Shown here: positions 1-11,226 of the stretch, piece after piece
Layout of the letters: each line of letters opens with the position of its first letter
How positions within the stretch are numbered: position 1 is the stretch's first letter
Source: an uncultured Oscillospiraceae bacterium
GTDB taxonomy: Bacteria > Bacillota > Clostridia > Oscillospirales > Oscillospiraceae
Assembly: GCA_934589145.1 (NCBI GenBank)
Contig: CAKTNW010000012.1
Coordinates: 1 to 55,940, forward strand
Length of the DNA stretch: 55,940 bases
Direction: 5' to 3'
Position numbers and translations under genes: made by a program
Notes under the pieces: model-generated
What the model saw: the letters and a program-made list of their open reading frames with translations, nothing else
What the model was told of the DNA's origin: nothing
Database searches by the model: none

Positions 1-1086
1 AACGGCTTCGAGCTGCCCAAGCCCATCGACGCCTTCTCCCAGCAGGAGATGAAGGACTTCGTGGAGGAGAAGAACATCCCCTGCCCCAGCTGCGGCAAGC
101 ATAACTTCACCGACATCCGCCAGTTCAATCTGATGTTCAAGACCTTCCAGGGCGTCACCGAGGATGCCAAGAACACCGTGTATCTCCGTCCCGAGACGGC
201 ACAGGGCATCTTCACCAACTTTGTCAACACCCAGCGCACCACCCGCCGCAAGCTGCCCTTCGGCGTGTGCCAGATCGGTAAGTCCTTCCGCAACGAAATC
301 ACCCCGGGCAACTTCATCTTCCGCGTCCGCGAGTTCGAGCAGATGGAGCTGGAGTTCTTCTGCAAGCCCGGCACCGATCTGGAGTGGTTCAACTACTGGC
401 GCACCTTCTGCCACAACTGGCTGCTGGGCATCGGCCTGAAGGACGAGAACCTGCGCCTGCGTGACCACGATCCCGAGGAGCTGTGCTTCTATTCCAAGGC
501 CACCACGGACTTCGAGTTCCTGTTCCCCTTTGGCTGGGGCGAGCTGTGGGGCGTGGCCGACCGTACCGACTACGACCTGACCCAGCATCAGACCGTGTCC
601 GGCAAGGATCTGACCTATTTCGATCCCGAGACCAACGAACGCTATATCCCCTACGTCGTCGAGCCGTCTCTGGGTGTGGAGCGCAGCGTGCTTGCCGTGC
701 TGGTTGATGCCTATGATGAGGAGGTCGTGGACGAGGCCAAGAACGATGTCCGCATGGTGCTGCACCTGCATCCCGCGCTGGCACCCTACAAGGCCGCCAT
801 CCTGCCCCTGAGCAAGAAGCTCAGTGAGCCCGCCCGCAAGATCTACGAGGAGCTGAGCAAGGAGTGGATGATCGACTTCGACGAGACCGGCTCCATCGGC
901 AAGCGCTACCGCCGCGAGGATGAGGTGGGCACCCCCTACTGCATCACCGTGGACTTCGACACCGTGGGTGACGCAGAGAAGGCCGGCGACAACTGCGTCA
1001 CCGTCCGCGAGCGTGACTCCATGGAGCAGGTGCGCATCCCCATCAGCGAGCTGAAGGCGTACCTGGCCGAGAAGCTGGCGTACTAA
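1..1086 (+). CDS. glyS: Glycyl-tRNA synthetase, single-chain type (5' end missing)
   Basis: Class II aminoacyl-tRNA synthetase that charges tRNA-Gly in the cytosol. The frame is open from base 1, so the gene continues left of the window; about 361 residues of the usual ~460 are present. Visible are the CPSCGKHNF insert, class II motif 2 ([20 protein letters not shown], an ATP-binding loop) and motif 3 ([10 protein letters not shown]), followed by the anticodon-binding domain (from [14 protein letters not shown] to the end). This is the alpha2 dimeric bacterial/eukaryal-like form, not the GlyQ/GlyS alpha2beta2 form. A hairpin of the post-stop repeat family and then a terminator follow the TAA. 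The family call is secure. Confidence 0.97.
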   Translation, partial: NGFELPKPIDAFSQQEMKDFVEEKNIPCPSCGKHNFTDIRQFNLMFKTFQGVTEDAKNTVYLRPETAQGIFTNFVNTQRTTRRKLPFGVCQIGKSFRNEITPGNFIFRVREFEQMELEFFCKPGTDLEWFNYWRTFCHNWLLGIGLKDENLRLRDHDPEELCFYSKATTDFEFLFPFGWGELWGVADRTDYDLTQHQTVSGKDLTYFDPETNERYIPYVVEPSLGVERSVLAVLVDAYDEEVVDEAKNDVRMVLHLHPALAPYKAAILPLSKKLSEPARKIYEELSKEWMIDFDETGSIGKRYRREDEVGTPYCITVDFDTVGDAEKAGDNCVTVRERDSMEQVRIPISELKAYLAEKLAY

Positions 1087-1120
1087 AAAACTGGCATGAA
1101 ATCTTCGATTTCATTGCCAA
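1087..1120 (+). repeat. Post-stop hairpin repeat, short copy after glyS
   Basis: Directly after the glyS stop codon lies a run of A followed by CTGGCATGAAATC, TTC, GATTTCATTGCCA, which forms a 12-bp stem with one bulge. The same hairpin in the same position relative to a stop codon occurs after dnaA, hup and relA, where it is the first module of a longer element. Here only the hairpin is present. Confidence 0.75.
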
Positions 1121-1130
1121 AAAAAGCATA

Positions 1131-1162
1131 AAAAAAGAGAGCCGTCACGGCTCTCTTTTTTC
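1131..1162. terminator. Bidirectional Rho-independent terminator
   Basis: GAGAGCCG/CGGCTCTC palindrome (1137-1155) flanked by A6 on the left and T6 on the right, so it can stop transcripts from both sides. It ends glyS and overlaps the last codons of the convergent small Cys-rich gene. Confidence 0.85.
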
Positions 1163-1327
1163 TTTCTTCTCCTCATATCGCCAGCACGCGACCGTATCGG
1201 CCTGCCGCGGCTTCAGGCGCGGGCGGACACAATGGCCGCACTGGATCGCGCGGTATGTGTGATCTGTCAGCTTTATATAATGCTGCCGGAAATGACAGCA
1301 TGTCCCGCAGGTCTTTTCCTGTTCCAT
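1145..1327 (-). CDS. Small cysteine-rich protein of unknown function
   Basis: A 60-residue protein starting MEQEKTCGTCCHFRQHY. The ATG at 1327 is chosen because AAGGAGGT (1338-1345) sits at ideal distance; the longer frame start has no such site. It has Cys at positions 7, 10, 11, 30, 33 and 49 (C-x2-C-C, then C-x2-C), plus several His, which looks like a small zinc-ribbon-type fold (inference). The stop codon lies inside the glyS terminator stem, so the gene is tightly convergent with glyS. The family is not recognised beyond small Cys-rich clostridial proteins. No partner gene is evident. Confidence 0.6.
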   Translation of the reverse strand: MEQEKTCGTCCHFRQHYIKLTDHTYRAIQCGHCVRPRLKPRQADTVACWRYEEKKEKREP

Positions 1328-1437
1328 ATTTTCACGACCTCCTTTTGTGCAAGTATAGCACAAAAGGAACACTGCACTGGAAAATGCCACGATTCTGTGG
1401 CATGGGGTTTGGCATACATTGCCGTTCTGCTCACCGC

Positions 1438-1475
1438 AAAAAAAGAAAGCCTGCGATGCAGGCTTTCTTTTTTGT
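1438..1475 (-). terminator. Terminator of gap
   Basis: Stem AAAGCCTGC/GCAGGCTTT (1446-1466) just downstream of the gap stop. On the minus strand it is followed by a T-rich run (1445 to 1438). Confidence 0.85.
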
Positions 1476-1476
1476 T

Positions 1477-2520
<1,044 letters not shown>

Positions 2521-2575
2521 ATTGTTTTCCTTTCACATTCGTTGCCGCCATGCGGCCTTTTTTGTTCCATCTAAC

Positions 2576-2604
2576 ATTATAGTACGGAAAGGAAACATTG
2601 TCTC
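2576..2604 (-). promoter_or_regulatory. Sigma-A-type promoter of gap
   Basis: Read on the minus strand: -35 GAGACA (2604-2599), 17-bp spacer, perfect -10 TATAAT (2581-2576), 55 bp upstream of the gap start. Downstream is AAAGGA as ribosome site. Confidence 0.8.
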
Positions 2605-2977
2605 CCTCTGAAACGAAGAATAAATGTAGAAAAAATGTTACCTCTTTTGTGCATTTTGGTCAGTTTTCATAACTTTTAGAGTGGTATAAGTGGAATGTTC
2701 CATACATTCTTGACCTTATATGATGAGCTTTCGGCGCAAAAAAAGCCGCCCCTCAGGCGACCCGGAAGAAACAGAAAACGCCAACCCGGAAGGGCTGGCG
2801 CTTTCTGTTGTGTGTTTTGTTAGGAGAGAGAGAAAAATCACATAAGGATTGGCTTCCTTTTGGATGAGTATATAGTACCCTATATTTTTTTCCGAATCTT
2901 GAATTGCCTATGAACTTTTTATGAACATTGGAAATGATTTGTGAACAAACAAGCCTTTTTGCCGAAGGATTCGGCGT
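2605..2977. other. Intergenic region between gap and rnhA
   Basis: AT-richer gap with no plausible protein gene. It holds a long hairpin at 2772-2808 (CAGAAA..CGCCA../..TGGCG..TTTCTG) with T-rich sequence on both sides. The hairpin could end rnhA transcripts (minus strand, about 170 nt after the stop) or belong to a small RNA. GCCGAA/TTCGGC forms a second small stem near 2960-2975. Confidence 0.5.
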
Positions 2978-3415
2978 TTATCGGAACTTTTTGCTCTCCG
3001 CCACCGCCAGTTGGTCGCAGCGGTTGTTCTTCTCGTTCTCGGCGTGACCCTTGACCCAGTGGAGGTGCACGTCGTGGCTGGCCAGCAGCGGTAGCAGCTG
3101 CTGCCACAGATCCACGTTCAGCACCGGCTTTTTGTCGGCCTTGATCCAACCCTTTTTCTGCCAGCCGTACAGCCAGCCCTTGTCGATGGCGTCCACCACA
3201 TATTTGGAGTCGCTGTAAAGCTCCACGGTACAGGGCTCCTTCAGCAGGCCGAGGGCCGTCAGCACGGCGGTCAGCTCCATGCGATTATTGGTGGTCTGGG
3301 CTTCGCCGCCGGAGAGCTCCTTCTCGTGGCCCTGCCACTCCAGGATAGCGCCCCAGCCGCCCGGGCCGGGATTGCCGCTGCAAGCGCCGTCGGTATAGAT
3401 GGTTACTGTTTTCAT
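2978..3415 (-). CDS. rnhA: Ribonuclease HI
   Basis: Cleaves the RNA strand of RNA-DNA hybrids. 145 residues from [20 protein letters not shown], the family's normal length. The four metal-binding acids are present: Asp9, Glu47 (in NNRMEL), Asp69 (in YSDSKYV) and Asp134, plus His124 (WVKGHAE) of the flexible loop. AAGGAGA (3423-3429) precedes two consecutive ATGs; the second (3415) has the better 8-nt spacing, while the first (3418) would add one Met. The gene lies between gap and trmO on the same strand but is separated from trmO by a repeat element, so it is probably its own unit. Confidence 0.96.
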   Translation of the reverse strand: MKTVTIYTDGACSGNPGPGGWGAILEWQGHEKELSGGEAQTTNNRMELTAVLTALGLLKEPCTVELYSDSKYVVDAIDKGWLYGWQKKGWIKADKKPVLNVDLWQQLLPLLASHDVHLHWVKGHAENEKNNRCDQLAVAESKKFR

Positions 3416-3444
3416 CATAAGGTCTCCTTGTGGTGATTTTTCAA

Positions 3445-3672
3445 AGCTCCCTTGTGTAAAGGGAGTGAGAAGTTTTGCGCTTTTTTTGCGGGGCCAATGT
3501 GCCCCGCCGTGCGACACATGCGTCGGGTATTATACGCGGTTTGTAGGGGCGACCCTTGCGGTCGCCCGGAGCGTCTTACATCGTGTTTTGGGTGGCCGCA
3601 AGAGTCGCCTCTACGGTAGGCAGAGGAAAAATCCTGTCCCGCAGAACGAAACTCCCTTTACACAAGAGGGCT
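3445..3672. mobile_element. MITE-like element with 22-bp terminal inverted repeats
   Basis: The outer 22 bases at 3445-3466 and 3651-3672 are inverted copies with two mismatches (core CTTGTGTAAAGGGAGT on the left, its complement on the right). The 228-bp interior has no gene but holds a GCGGGGC/GCCCCGC palindrome (3489-3510) and a GTAGGGGCGACC-type palindrome pair (3543-3614). No clear target duplication is seen. It lies between the trmO stop and the rnhA start. Confidence 0.6.
3543..3614. repeat. GTAGGGGCGAC palindrome pair, copy 1
   Basis: Starts GTAGGGGCGACC, turns at CCTTGCGG and ends, about 70 bp later, with the inverted TCGCCTCTAC. The same arrangement is at 15721-15790. The two arms can pair with each other (REPIN-like) or fold singly. 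Confidence 0.65.
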
Positions 3673-3695
3673 CTTATGCTGTACCTTCGGTTGAT

Positions 3696-4373
3696 TTATT
3701 CCACCCCTTCCACAATCACCGTCTCCCCTTCCACGCGGAATGTCACATTGCACCCGGCATAGGTCAGGCCATAGACCCGCTGGGGATCGTCCTGATACCG
3801 GGGCCGGGGATCGTTGACCAGCACTGCCAGCAGGCCGGGACGGTCCGCCTCCGGAAGTCTTTCCAGTAAAGAGGGCGGGCAGTCCACCGCCAGCGCGGCG
3901 CTGTTGAGAGCATCGGTAAAGCCACCCTTGGCGTCAGGCCGGGCGTCGCAGTAGGGCAGATAGGGCTTGATGTCCAGAATAGGCGTGCCGTCCACCAGAT
4001 CGGCGCCCCGGACGTGGATCACTGGGCCATCGGGAGTGTCCCACGCCACACCCGCCAGTTCCACACAACTCAAACCGATGGGGTTGGGCCGGAAGGGAGA
4101 GCGGGTGGCAAACACGCCCATGCGCTGGTTGCCGCCCAGACGGGGCGGCCGCACGGTGGGCGACCAGTCCTTCCGGATGGCCTGATCGAACACCCACACC
4201 AGCCACAGGTGGGAAAAACCCTCCAGACCCCGCAGGGCATCGGGATTGCGGTACTCCGGCGCAAAAACGATCCGTCCCGCAGTGGGGGCAAGGCCGCTCT
4301 GCCGGGGAACGCCGAATTTTTCGGCGAAGGGGGTATGGATATGGGCGATGATGGAAAGGGAGAGGGTGTCCAT
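3696..4373 (-). CDS. trmO: tRNA (N6-threonylcarbamoyladenosine37-N6)-methyltransferase TrmO
   Basis: TsaA/YaeB (UPF0066) family: SAM-dependent methylation of t6A at position 37 of tRNAs. 225 residues; the beta-barrel UPF0066 domain spans about 8-140, with the family hallmarks GLEGFSHLWLVWVF, VFATRSPFRPNPIGLS and LDIKPYLPYCD, then the smaller C-terminal domain (VYGLTYAGCNVTFRVEGETV). ATG preceded by AAGGAG at close to ideal spacing. Same strand as gyrA upstream, separated by a GGGGCGGAC hairpin, so probably transcribed after partial read-through or from its own promoter. Confidence 0.93.
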   Translation of the reverse strand: MDTLSLSIIAHIHTPFAEKFGVPRQSGLAPTAGRIVFAPEYRNPDALRGLEGFSHLWLVWVFDQAIRKDWSPTVRPPRLGGNQRMGVFATRSPFRPNPIGLSCVELAGVAWDTPDGPVIHVRGADLVDGTPILDIKPYLPYCDARPDAKGGFTDALNSAALAVDCPPSLLERLPEADRPGLLAVLVNDPRPRYQDDPQRVYGLTYAGCNVTFRVEGETVIVEGVE

Positions 4374-4417
4374 AGGGGTCTCCTTTTTAATGGTGAAACC
4401 AGTATTTCTGAGGCAGA

Positions 4418-4444
4418 AGGGGCGGACAGAGTCGTCCGCCCCTA
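4418..4444 (-). terminator. GC-rich hairpin after gyrA
   Basis: GGGGCGGAC/GTCCGCCCC stem, 19 bp downstream of the gyrA stop, ending CCCTAC like the TAGGGG palindrome families. It probably weakens or ends the gyrBA transcript; there is no long T-run, so it is a weak terminator. Confidence 0.45.
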
Positions 4445-4462
4445 CAAATTCTTATCGTAAGC

Positions 4463-6946
4463 TTATGCTTCTTCCTCGTCCTTGTCGGTGAGGGCCATAG
4501 CGATCACGCGGTCGCCCTCCTCCTTGAAGCGCATAACGATAACGCCCTGGGTGGCGCGTCCGGCGCTGCGGATATTCTCCACTGCCGTGCGCAGCATGAT
4601 GCCGCTCTGGGTGATCAGCAGGATATCCTCGCTGCCGTCCACCACCTTCATGCCCACCACGCCGCCGGTCTTGTCGGTGACCATATAGTTCTTGATGCCG
4701 ATGCCGCCGCGGTTGGTGACGCGGTATTCCTCCACCGGCGTCTGCTTGCCGAAGCCCCGCTCGGTGATAGACAGCACCTGGCAGCCGTCCACCGCCTTGG
4801 CGGCGCTGATGACCCGGTCGCCCTCGCGGAGGCGGATGCCCCGGACGCCCACGGCGTCACGGCCCATGGAGCGGACGTCGTTCTCGTCGAAGCACACGGC
4901 CATGCCGTCATAGGTGGCGATCAGCACGCGGCTCTGGCCGTCGGTCTCCAGCACGGACACAAGACGGTCACCCTCGTCCAGACGGAGGGCGCGGATGCCG
5001 TTCTGCCGCAGGTTGCGGAAGGCGGACACCGCCACACGCTTGACTGTGCCGTTCTCGGTCACCATGGTGAGCTGGAGATTGCTGCTGTCGGTCTCCTCGC
5101 TGGGCCGGTAGTGGATCATGGCCTGCACCCGCTCGTCGGTCTCGATCTGGAGGATATTCACCAGCGCGGTACCCTTGGCGGCCTTGCCGGATTCGGGGAT
5201 CTGATAGCCCTTCTTGCGGTAGACCTTGCCGGTATCGGTGAAGAACATGATGAAATCATGGGTGGAGGCGGTAAACACGTCGCAGACGTAGTCCTCGTCA
5301 CGGGTGGTGATGCCCTTCTTGCCCATGCCTCCCTTGGACTGGGCCGCGTACTCGCTGACCGGCGTGCGCTTGATGTAGCCGTTGTTGGTCAGGGTATAGA
5401 CGCACTGCTCCTCCTCGATGAGATCCTCGATGTCGATCTCGTCCTCCACGTCCTGGATCTCGGTCTTGCGCTCGTCGCCGTACTTGTCGGCGATGGCGGT
5501 CAGTTCCTCCTTCAGGATGGATTTCACCAGAGACTCGTCGTTGAGGATACGCAGGAAGTAGGCGATACGCTCCTCCAGCTCCTTGTACTCGTTCTGCAGC
5601 TTCTCCCGGTCCAGGCCCTGCAGAGCCTTCAGGCGCATATCCAGAATGGCCTGGGCCTGCACGTCGTCCAGACCGAAGCGGGCCATCAGGTTTTCCTTGG
5701 CGTTGTCGTAGCTGGTGCGGATGATCTTGATGACCTCGTCGATGTTGTCCTGGGCGATCAGCAGACCCTCCAGCAGATGGGCGCGCTCCTGGGCCTTCTT
5801 CAGGTCGAAGCGGGTGCGGCGGATGATGATCTCTTCCTGGAACTTGAGATACTCGTCGATGATATGCCGCAGGGACAAAATCTTGGGTTGGCGCTGGTTT
5901 TCCACAAGGGCCAGCATATTGATGGCGAAGGTGGTCTGCAATTGGGTCTGGGCAAACAGGCGGTTCAGCACCACCTGGGGATTGGCGTCACGCTTCAGCT
6001 CGATGACCATGCGCATGCCGTTGCGGTCGGACTCGTCACGGATATCGGAGATGCCCTCGATACGCTTGTCCTCCACCTGATCGGCAATGGCCTTGATCAG
6101 CATGCGCTTGTTCACCTGATAGGGCAGCTCCGTGAAGATGATGCGGGTGCGGCCATTGCCGAACTCCTCAAACTCATGGCGGGCGCGAACCATCAGGCGG
6201 CCGCGGCCGGTGGCGTAGGCGGCGCGGATGCCGCTGCGGCCCATGATGATGCCCCTGGTGGGGAAGTCAGGGCCCTTCACATGCTCCATCAGGTCAGAGA
6301 GGGTAGCCTCTGGGTTATCCAGCACGCAGATGCACGCGCCGATGACCTCCCGCAGGTTGTGGGGCGGGATGTTGGTGGCCATACCCACGGCGATGCCGCT
6401 GGAGCCGTTCACCAGCAGATTGGGGAAACGGCAGGGCAGCACGCGGGGCTCCTTGCGGCTCTCGTCAAAGTTGGGGTCCCAGTCCACCGTCTCCTTCTCG
6501 ATATCCCGCAGCATCTCGTTGGAGATCTTGCTCAAACGGGCCTCGGTGTATCGGTAGGCGGCAGGGGGGTCGCCATCCACGGAGCCGAAGTTGCCGTGGC
6601 CGTCCACCAGCATATAGCGCATGGAGAAATCCTGCGCCAGACGCACCAGCGCGTCATAGACGGAGGCGTCGCCATGGGGGTGGTACCGGCCCAGCACGTC
6701 GCCCACGCAGGTGGCAGACTTCTTGAAGGGCTTGTCGCTGGTCAGGTTATCCTCGTACATGGCGTAGAGGATACGCCGGTGTACGGGCTTCAGACCGTCG
6801 CGCACGTCCGGCAGGGCGCGGCCCACGATAACGGACATGGCGTATTCGATATAGGAGTTCTCCATCTCCGGCACCAGCGGGGATTCCACGATGCGCTGAT
6901 CGGGAAAACGGATCTCCTCGGGATCGTATTGGGGTTTTTTGGACAT
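4463..6946 (-). CDS. gyrA: DNA gyrase subunit A
   Basis: Breakage-reunion subunit of the ATP-dependent topoisomerase that introduces negative supercoils. 827 residues, usual length. Catalytic Tyr133 in [10 protein letters not shown]; the GyrA box that marks gyrase rather than topo IV is seen as [10 protein letters not shown]; the six-blade C-terminal domain follows to an acidic tail (DKDEEEA). In the quinolone-determining region ([11 protein letters not shown]) the residue equal to E. coli Ser83 is Ala94, while the Asp87 equivalent (Asp98) is kept. Follows gyrB in the same direction, separated by 128 bp that hold a REPIN-like repeat. Confidence 0.98.
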   Translation of the reverse strand: MSKKPQYDPEEIRFPDQRIVESPLVPEMENSYIEYAMSVIVGRALPDVRDGLKPVHRRILYAMYEDNLTSDKPFKKSATCVGDVLGRYHPHGDASVYDALVRLAQDFSMRYMLVDGHGNFGSVDGDPPAAYRYTEARLSKISNEMLRDIEKETVDWDPNFDESRKEPRVLPCRFPNLLVNGSSGIAVGMATNIPPHNLREVIGACICVLDNPEATLSDLMEHVKGPDFPTRGIIMGRSGIRAAYATGRGRLMVRARHEFEEFGNGRTRIIFTELPYQVNKRMLIKAIADQVEDKRIEGISDIRDESDRNGMRMVIELKRDANPQVVLNRLFAQTQLQTTFAINMLALVENQRQPKILSLRHIIDEYLKFQEEIIIRRTRFDLKKAQERAHLLEGLLIAQDNIDEVIKIIRTSYDNAKENLMARFGLDDVQAQAILDMRLKALQGLDREKLQNEYKELEERIAYFLRILNDESLVKSILKEELTAIADKYGDERKTEIQDVEDEIDIEDLIEEEQCVYTLTNNGYIKRTPVSEYAAQSKGGMGKKGITTRDEDYVCDVFTASTHDFIMFFTDTGKVYRKKGYQIPESGKAAKGTALVNILQIETDERVQAMIHYRPSEETDSSNLQLTMVTENGTVKRVAVSAFRNLRQNGIRALRLDEGDRLVSVLETDGQSRVLIATYDGMAVCFDENDVRSMGRDAVGVRGIRLREGDRVISAAKAVDGCQVLSITERGFGKQTPVEEYRVTNRGGIGIKNYMVTDKTGGVVGMKVVDGSEDILLITQSGIMLRTAVENIRSAGRATQGVIVMRFKEEGDRVIAMALTDKDEEEA

Positions 6947-6983
6947 AGTATTGTCTCCTTATGGTAAAGGATTTGCTTTGTCT

Positions 6984-7063
6984 GGCGGCGGCGTGTGGTC
7001 ACGCCGCCCTACACACATTCTTTTGAAAGCGTCTGCGTAGGGCGGGATGACTACATCCCGCCG
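6984..7063. repeat. REPIN-like TAGGGCGGG pair, copy 1
   Basis: First palindrome CGGCGTGTGGTCACGCCG ending CCCTAC, a 22-bp spacer, then GCGTAGGGCGGGATGA.. ending CCCGCCG: two palindromes in inverted orientation. It fills most of the gyrB-gyrA gap. Other copies: 10892-10968, 16262-16338, 34053-34129. Confidence 0.75.
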
Positions 7064-7074
7064 TTTCAATGACA

Positions 7075-9012
<1,938 letters not shown>

Positions 9013-9044
9013 ATTGTATTCTCCTCTGTAAGAAGGGATTTGCT

Positions 9045-9317
9045 TTATTCCAACTCCTCTTTCCAGCTCTCGGCGCGCTTTTGCAGCGTTGCCGTATTGA
9101 GCTGGGAGAGATAGACGATCTGCCTATGATAGGGGTGGTCGCACAGCAGAAAGGAGCGAGGGATATCCTCGCACACGGAGATGACCTGTCCCTCTGCCTC
9201 CGCTCCATCCAGAAAATTACGGGTATGCTTTGAGTAAGTGGTGTTATCCAGATCAAAAATGCCGATGATCCGCTTGTCCTCCACGGTGACGCTCTGGCCG
9301 ATGTGCAGATAGGGCAT
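9045..9317 (-). CDS. remB: RemB (YaaB)-type matrix regulator, DUF370 family
   Basis: 90 residues ([22 protein letters not shown]..). It resembles B. subtilis YaaB/RemB, which sits at the same place between recF and gyrB; RemA/RemB proteins are DNA-binding regulators of biofilm matrix genes in Bacillus. The conserved start (Y-h-H-h-G), the [10 protein letters not shown] strand and the Leu..Thr-Leu-Gln-Lys-Arg-Ala end are seen. The ATG at 9317 overlaps the recF stop (TGATG) and has GGGAGG 7 nt upstream; a GTG three bases earlier is the alternative. The regulatory role here is inferred from the family. Confidence 0.85.
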   Translation of the reverse strand: MPYLHIGQSVTVEDKRIIGIFDLDNTTYSKHTRNFLDGAEAEGQVISVCEDIPRSFLLCDHPYHRQIVYLSQLNTATLQKRAESWKEELE

Positions 9318-10420
9318 CACAGCACCTCCCCGTTTTTCACATGAAACACCTTGCCGTTCAGCAGAGTGTCCAGCCGGTCATTCTCGCAGCAAGTGATGAA
9401 CACCTGTCCCCCGGCGATGCGGTTGAGGACATACTCCTGCCGCAGGGGATCCAGCTCACTGAGCACGTCATCCAGCAGCATCACCGGATACTCTCCGAAG
9501 GTGTCCTTGTGTATCTCACGCTCCGCCAGCTTCAGGGCCAGCGCCGCCGTCCGCACCTGCCCCTGTGAGCAATACTGCCGGGCACTGTGTCCGTTGACGG
9601 TGACCTCGATATCGTCCTTGTGGGGCCCGCTGAGACACAGGCGGGAGGCGATCTCGGCGGCATAGTGGCTCTGCTGATGCTCCGCCAACTGCTGGGCAAT
9701 GACAGATTGCTCTGCCAGCGGATCGGTGACGGTTTTTACCGTCTTATACTGCAGATCCAGCACTTCCCTGCCGCCGCTGCACTCGGCGTGAGCCTGGGCG
9801 GCGTATTGCCGCAGCTTCTCGCAGAAGCTGGCCCGGTACCGGATCAGCACCGCGCCCACCTGGATAAGCCGATGATTGAATTCCGGCAGAGTATCCAAAA
9901 GGCCGGGAAAATCCTCGCTGTCCCTTAGGATGCGGGTCTTGTGCTCATAGAGCCGCCCATATTCCGCCAGCGCTTCGGCATACCGAGGCCGCAGCTGGCA
10001 CAATGAGAGATCCATGAACTTCCGTCTTGCCGCCGCGCCGTCACGGATGAGAAACAGATCCTCCGGCGCGAAGAACACCGTGTGCAGCACGTCGCTGAGT
10101 ACGGCGGCGTTTTTCGCTGTTACGCCGTTGACGGTCATTTTCCGCTTTTTGCCGCGGGTAAGCTCGATGTGAGTCACAAACGCCCGGTCACGGGACAGGA
10201 TACGGCCCTCCAGCACCGCGCCCGTCGCGTCGAAGCCGATCAGCTCTTTATCGGCGTGGGTGCGGGGCGATTTGCCGCAGGAGAGATAGACCACCGCTTC
10301 CAGCAGATTGGTCTTGCCCTGGGCGTTCTCGCCGTAGATCACGTTGCAGTCGGGGTCGAAGGTCAAGCTCTGGCGGCGGTAGTTGCGAAAGCCGGAAAGG
10401 CTCAGCTCATTGATCCGCAT
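9317..10420 (-). CDS. recF: DNA replication and repair protein RecF
   Basis: SMC-like ATPase that loads RecA at gapped DNA with RecO and RecR. 367 residues. Walker A GENAQGKT at 30-37, ABC-type signature region [17 protein letters not shown], Walker [14 protein letters not shown] near 305-320. The start overlaps the yaaA stop by 14 bases and the stop overlaps remB, so yaaA-recF-remB are translationally coupled. Confidence 0.97.
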   Translation of the reverse strand: MRINELSLSGFRNYRRQSLTFDPDCNVIYGENAQGKTNLLEAVVYLSCGKSPRTHADKELIGFDATGAVLEGRILSRDRAFVTHIELTRGKKRKMTVNGVTAKNAAVLSDVLHTVFFAPEDLFLIRDGAAARRKFMDLSLCQLRPRYAEALAEYGRLYEHKTRILRDSEDFPGLLDTLPEFNHRLIQVGAVLIRYRASFCEKLRQYAAQAHAECSGGREVLDLQYKTVKTVTDPLAEQSVIAQQLAEHQQSHYAAEIASRLCLSGPHKDDIEVTVNGHSARQYCSQGQVRTAALALKLAEREIHKDTFGEYPVMLLDDVLSELDPLRQEYVLNRIAGGQVFITCCENDRLDTLLNGKVFHVKNGEVL

Positions 10421-10625
10421 ACGCTACGGTCAGCTTCTTGCCGCCGAAGTCCACAGTGTCGCCGGGGCGGAGCTTCTTGCCCCGCTGGGTGCAGACCTCG
10501 CCATTGACGGTGACGGCACCCTCCTGGATCAGCACCTTGGCCTCGCCGCCGGTATATACCAGCCCGGAGAGCTTGAGAAGATCCTGTAATTTGATGAATT
10601 CTGTGGTGATGTTAATGGTTTCCAT
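10407..10625 (-). CDS. yaaA: S4-domain RNA-binding protein YaaA
   Basis: 72 residues from [21 protein letters not shown]; the S4 fold covers most of it ([18 protein letters not shown], then [19 protein letters not shown]). Known in Firmicutes as YaaA/RlbA between dnaN and recF; role in ribosome or RNA binding. The ATG at 10625 has AAGGAAC upstream; the longer frame would add 30 residues with no homologous look. It overlaps recF by 14 bp, so the two are coupled. Confidence 0.92.
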   Translation of the reverse strand: METINITTEFIKLQDLLKLSGLVYTGGEAKVLIQEGAVTVNGEVCTQRGKKLRPGDTVDFGGKKLTVAYADQ

Positions 10626-10891
10626 AATGTGTTCCTTATTTGATGGATTGATAAAGGGAGTATTCCGTGCCTCCGGGCACGGGACACTTTTGGCCTCGAC
10701 CCCAAAAGTGTCCAAAAGGCCCGCTTAAACCTGCGGTTTAAGAATCCGCGCACGCTATACATTGTTTTTAATTTGCTGCCTTATACCACGCGCTTACAGA
10801 ACACGTTTGATATCGTAACGTATGACGCATCGACTTTCTTCTTACGCCGCTGCCGCTCATGCGTTGCAACGGGAGAAGTTGAATCGTTGTA

Positions 10892-10968
10892 CGCGGCAGC
10901 CTGAGGTCAGGCTGCCCTACGAAAAGTTTCGATACCCGTCCGTAGGGCGGGGTGACCTCACCCCGCCG
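10892..10968. repeat. REPIN-like TAGGGCGGG pair, copy 2
   Basis: GGCAGCCTGAGGTCAGGCTG ending CCCTAC, 21-bp spacer, then CGTAGGGCGGGGTGACC.. ending CCCCGCCG. The left half has diverged in sequence but kept its palindrome by matching changes (GGCAGCCT with AGGCTGCC). Confidence 0.7.
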
Positions 10969-11149
10969 CACGGTAAACGCATACGGTATTCCGGCGTAAA
11001 ATTCAGCGGCAGCGGCGCTGAAGCAGAGGCGATCCTTTTAACCAAACGAAAAAGGAAACTTCGCGTGAACGTGCGGCAGGAACTTACAATTTGAAACAAG
11101 GTATAGCGCGCAAGGAAGTGAAGAAACCATTGGTTTCTTCCGGCTCTTT

Positions 11150-11222
11150 TGTCCACTTTTCCAGCTGCTGGGAAAAGTGGGTCGCCGAAGGCCGTCCTTC
11201 GCGCCCGCAGGCGCGAAATCTC
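11150..11222 (-). repeat. Structured repeat after dnaN (CGGCCTTCGGCGACC family)
   Basis: Read on the minus strand: stem TTCGCGCC-TGC-GGGCGCGAA, then GGACGGCCTTCGGCGACC, then stem CCACTTTTCC../..GGAAAAGTGG. A diverged copy of the last two parts is at 21668-21722, downstream of divIC in the same orientation. The first stem also resembles the last module of the post-stop repeats. Confidence 0.55.
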
Positions 11223-11226
11223 CCTT

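Larger units (their letters stand above)
10626..11226. other. Repeat-filled gap between dnaN and yaaA
   Basis: 601 bp with no supportable gene. From right to left on the minus strand: two stems of a structured repeat just after the dnaN stop (11150-11222), a REPIN-like pair (10892-10968), and a stem GGACACTTTTGG/CCAAAAGTGTCC (10681-10713) followed by GCTTAAAC/GTTTAAG. A promoter for yaaA-recF must lie here or read-through occurs from dnaN; only a weak TATAGC is seen near 10755. Confidence 0.5.

Noticed and set aside
5111..6967. 618-codon frame opposite gyrA and 545-codon frame opposite gyrB (7477-9114)
   Set aside because: Shadows of gyrase genes, with no ribosome site or domain.
6984..7063. 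CRISPR-like array from the repeated palindromes
   Set aside because: Copies are scattered over 27 kb, not regularly spaced, and no cas gene is present.
10407..10715. 102-residue version of YaaA
   Set aside because: The extra 30 N-terminal residues fall before a good ribosome site and ATG and run into repeat sequence.
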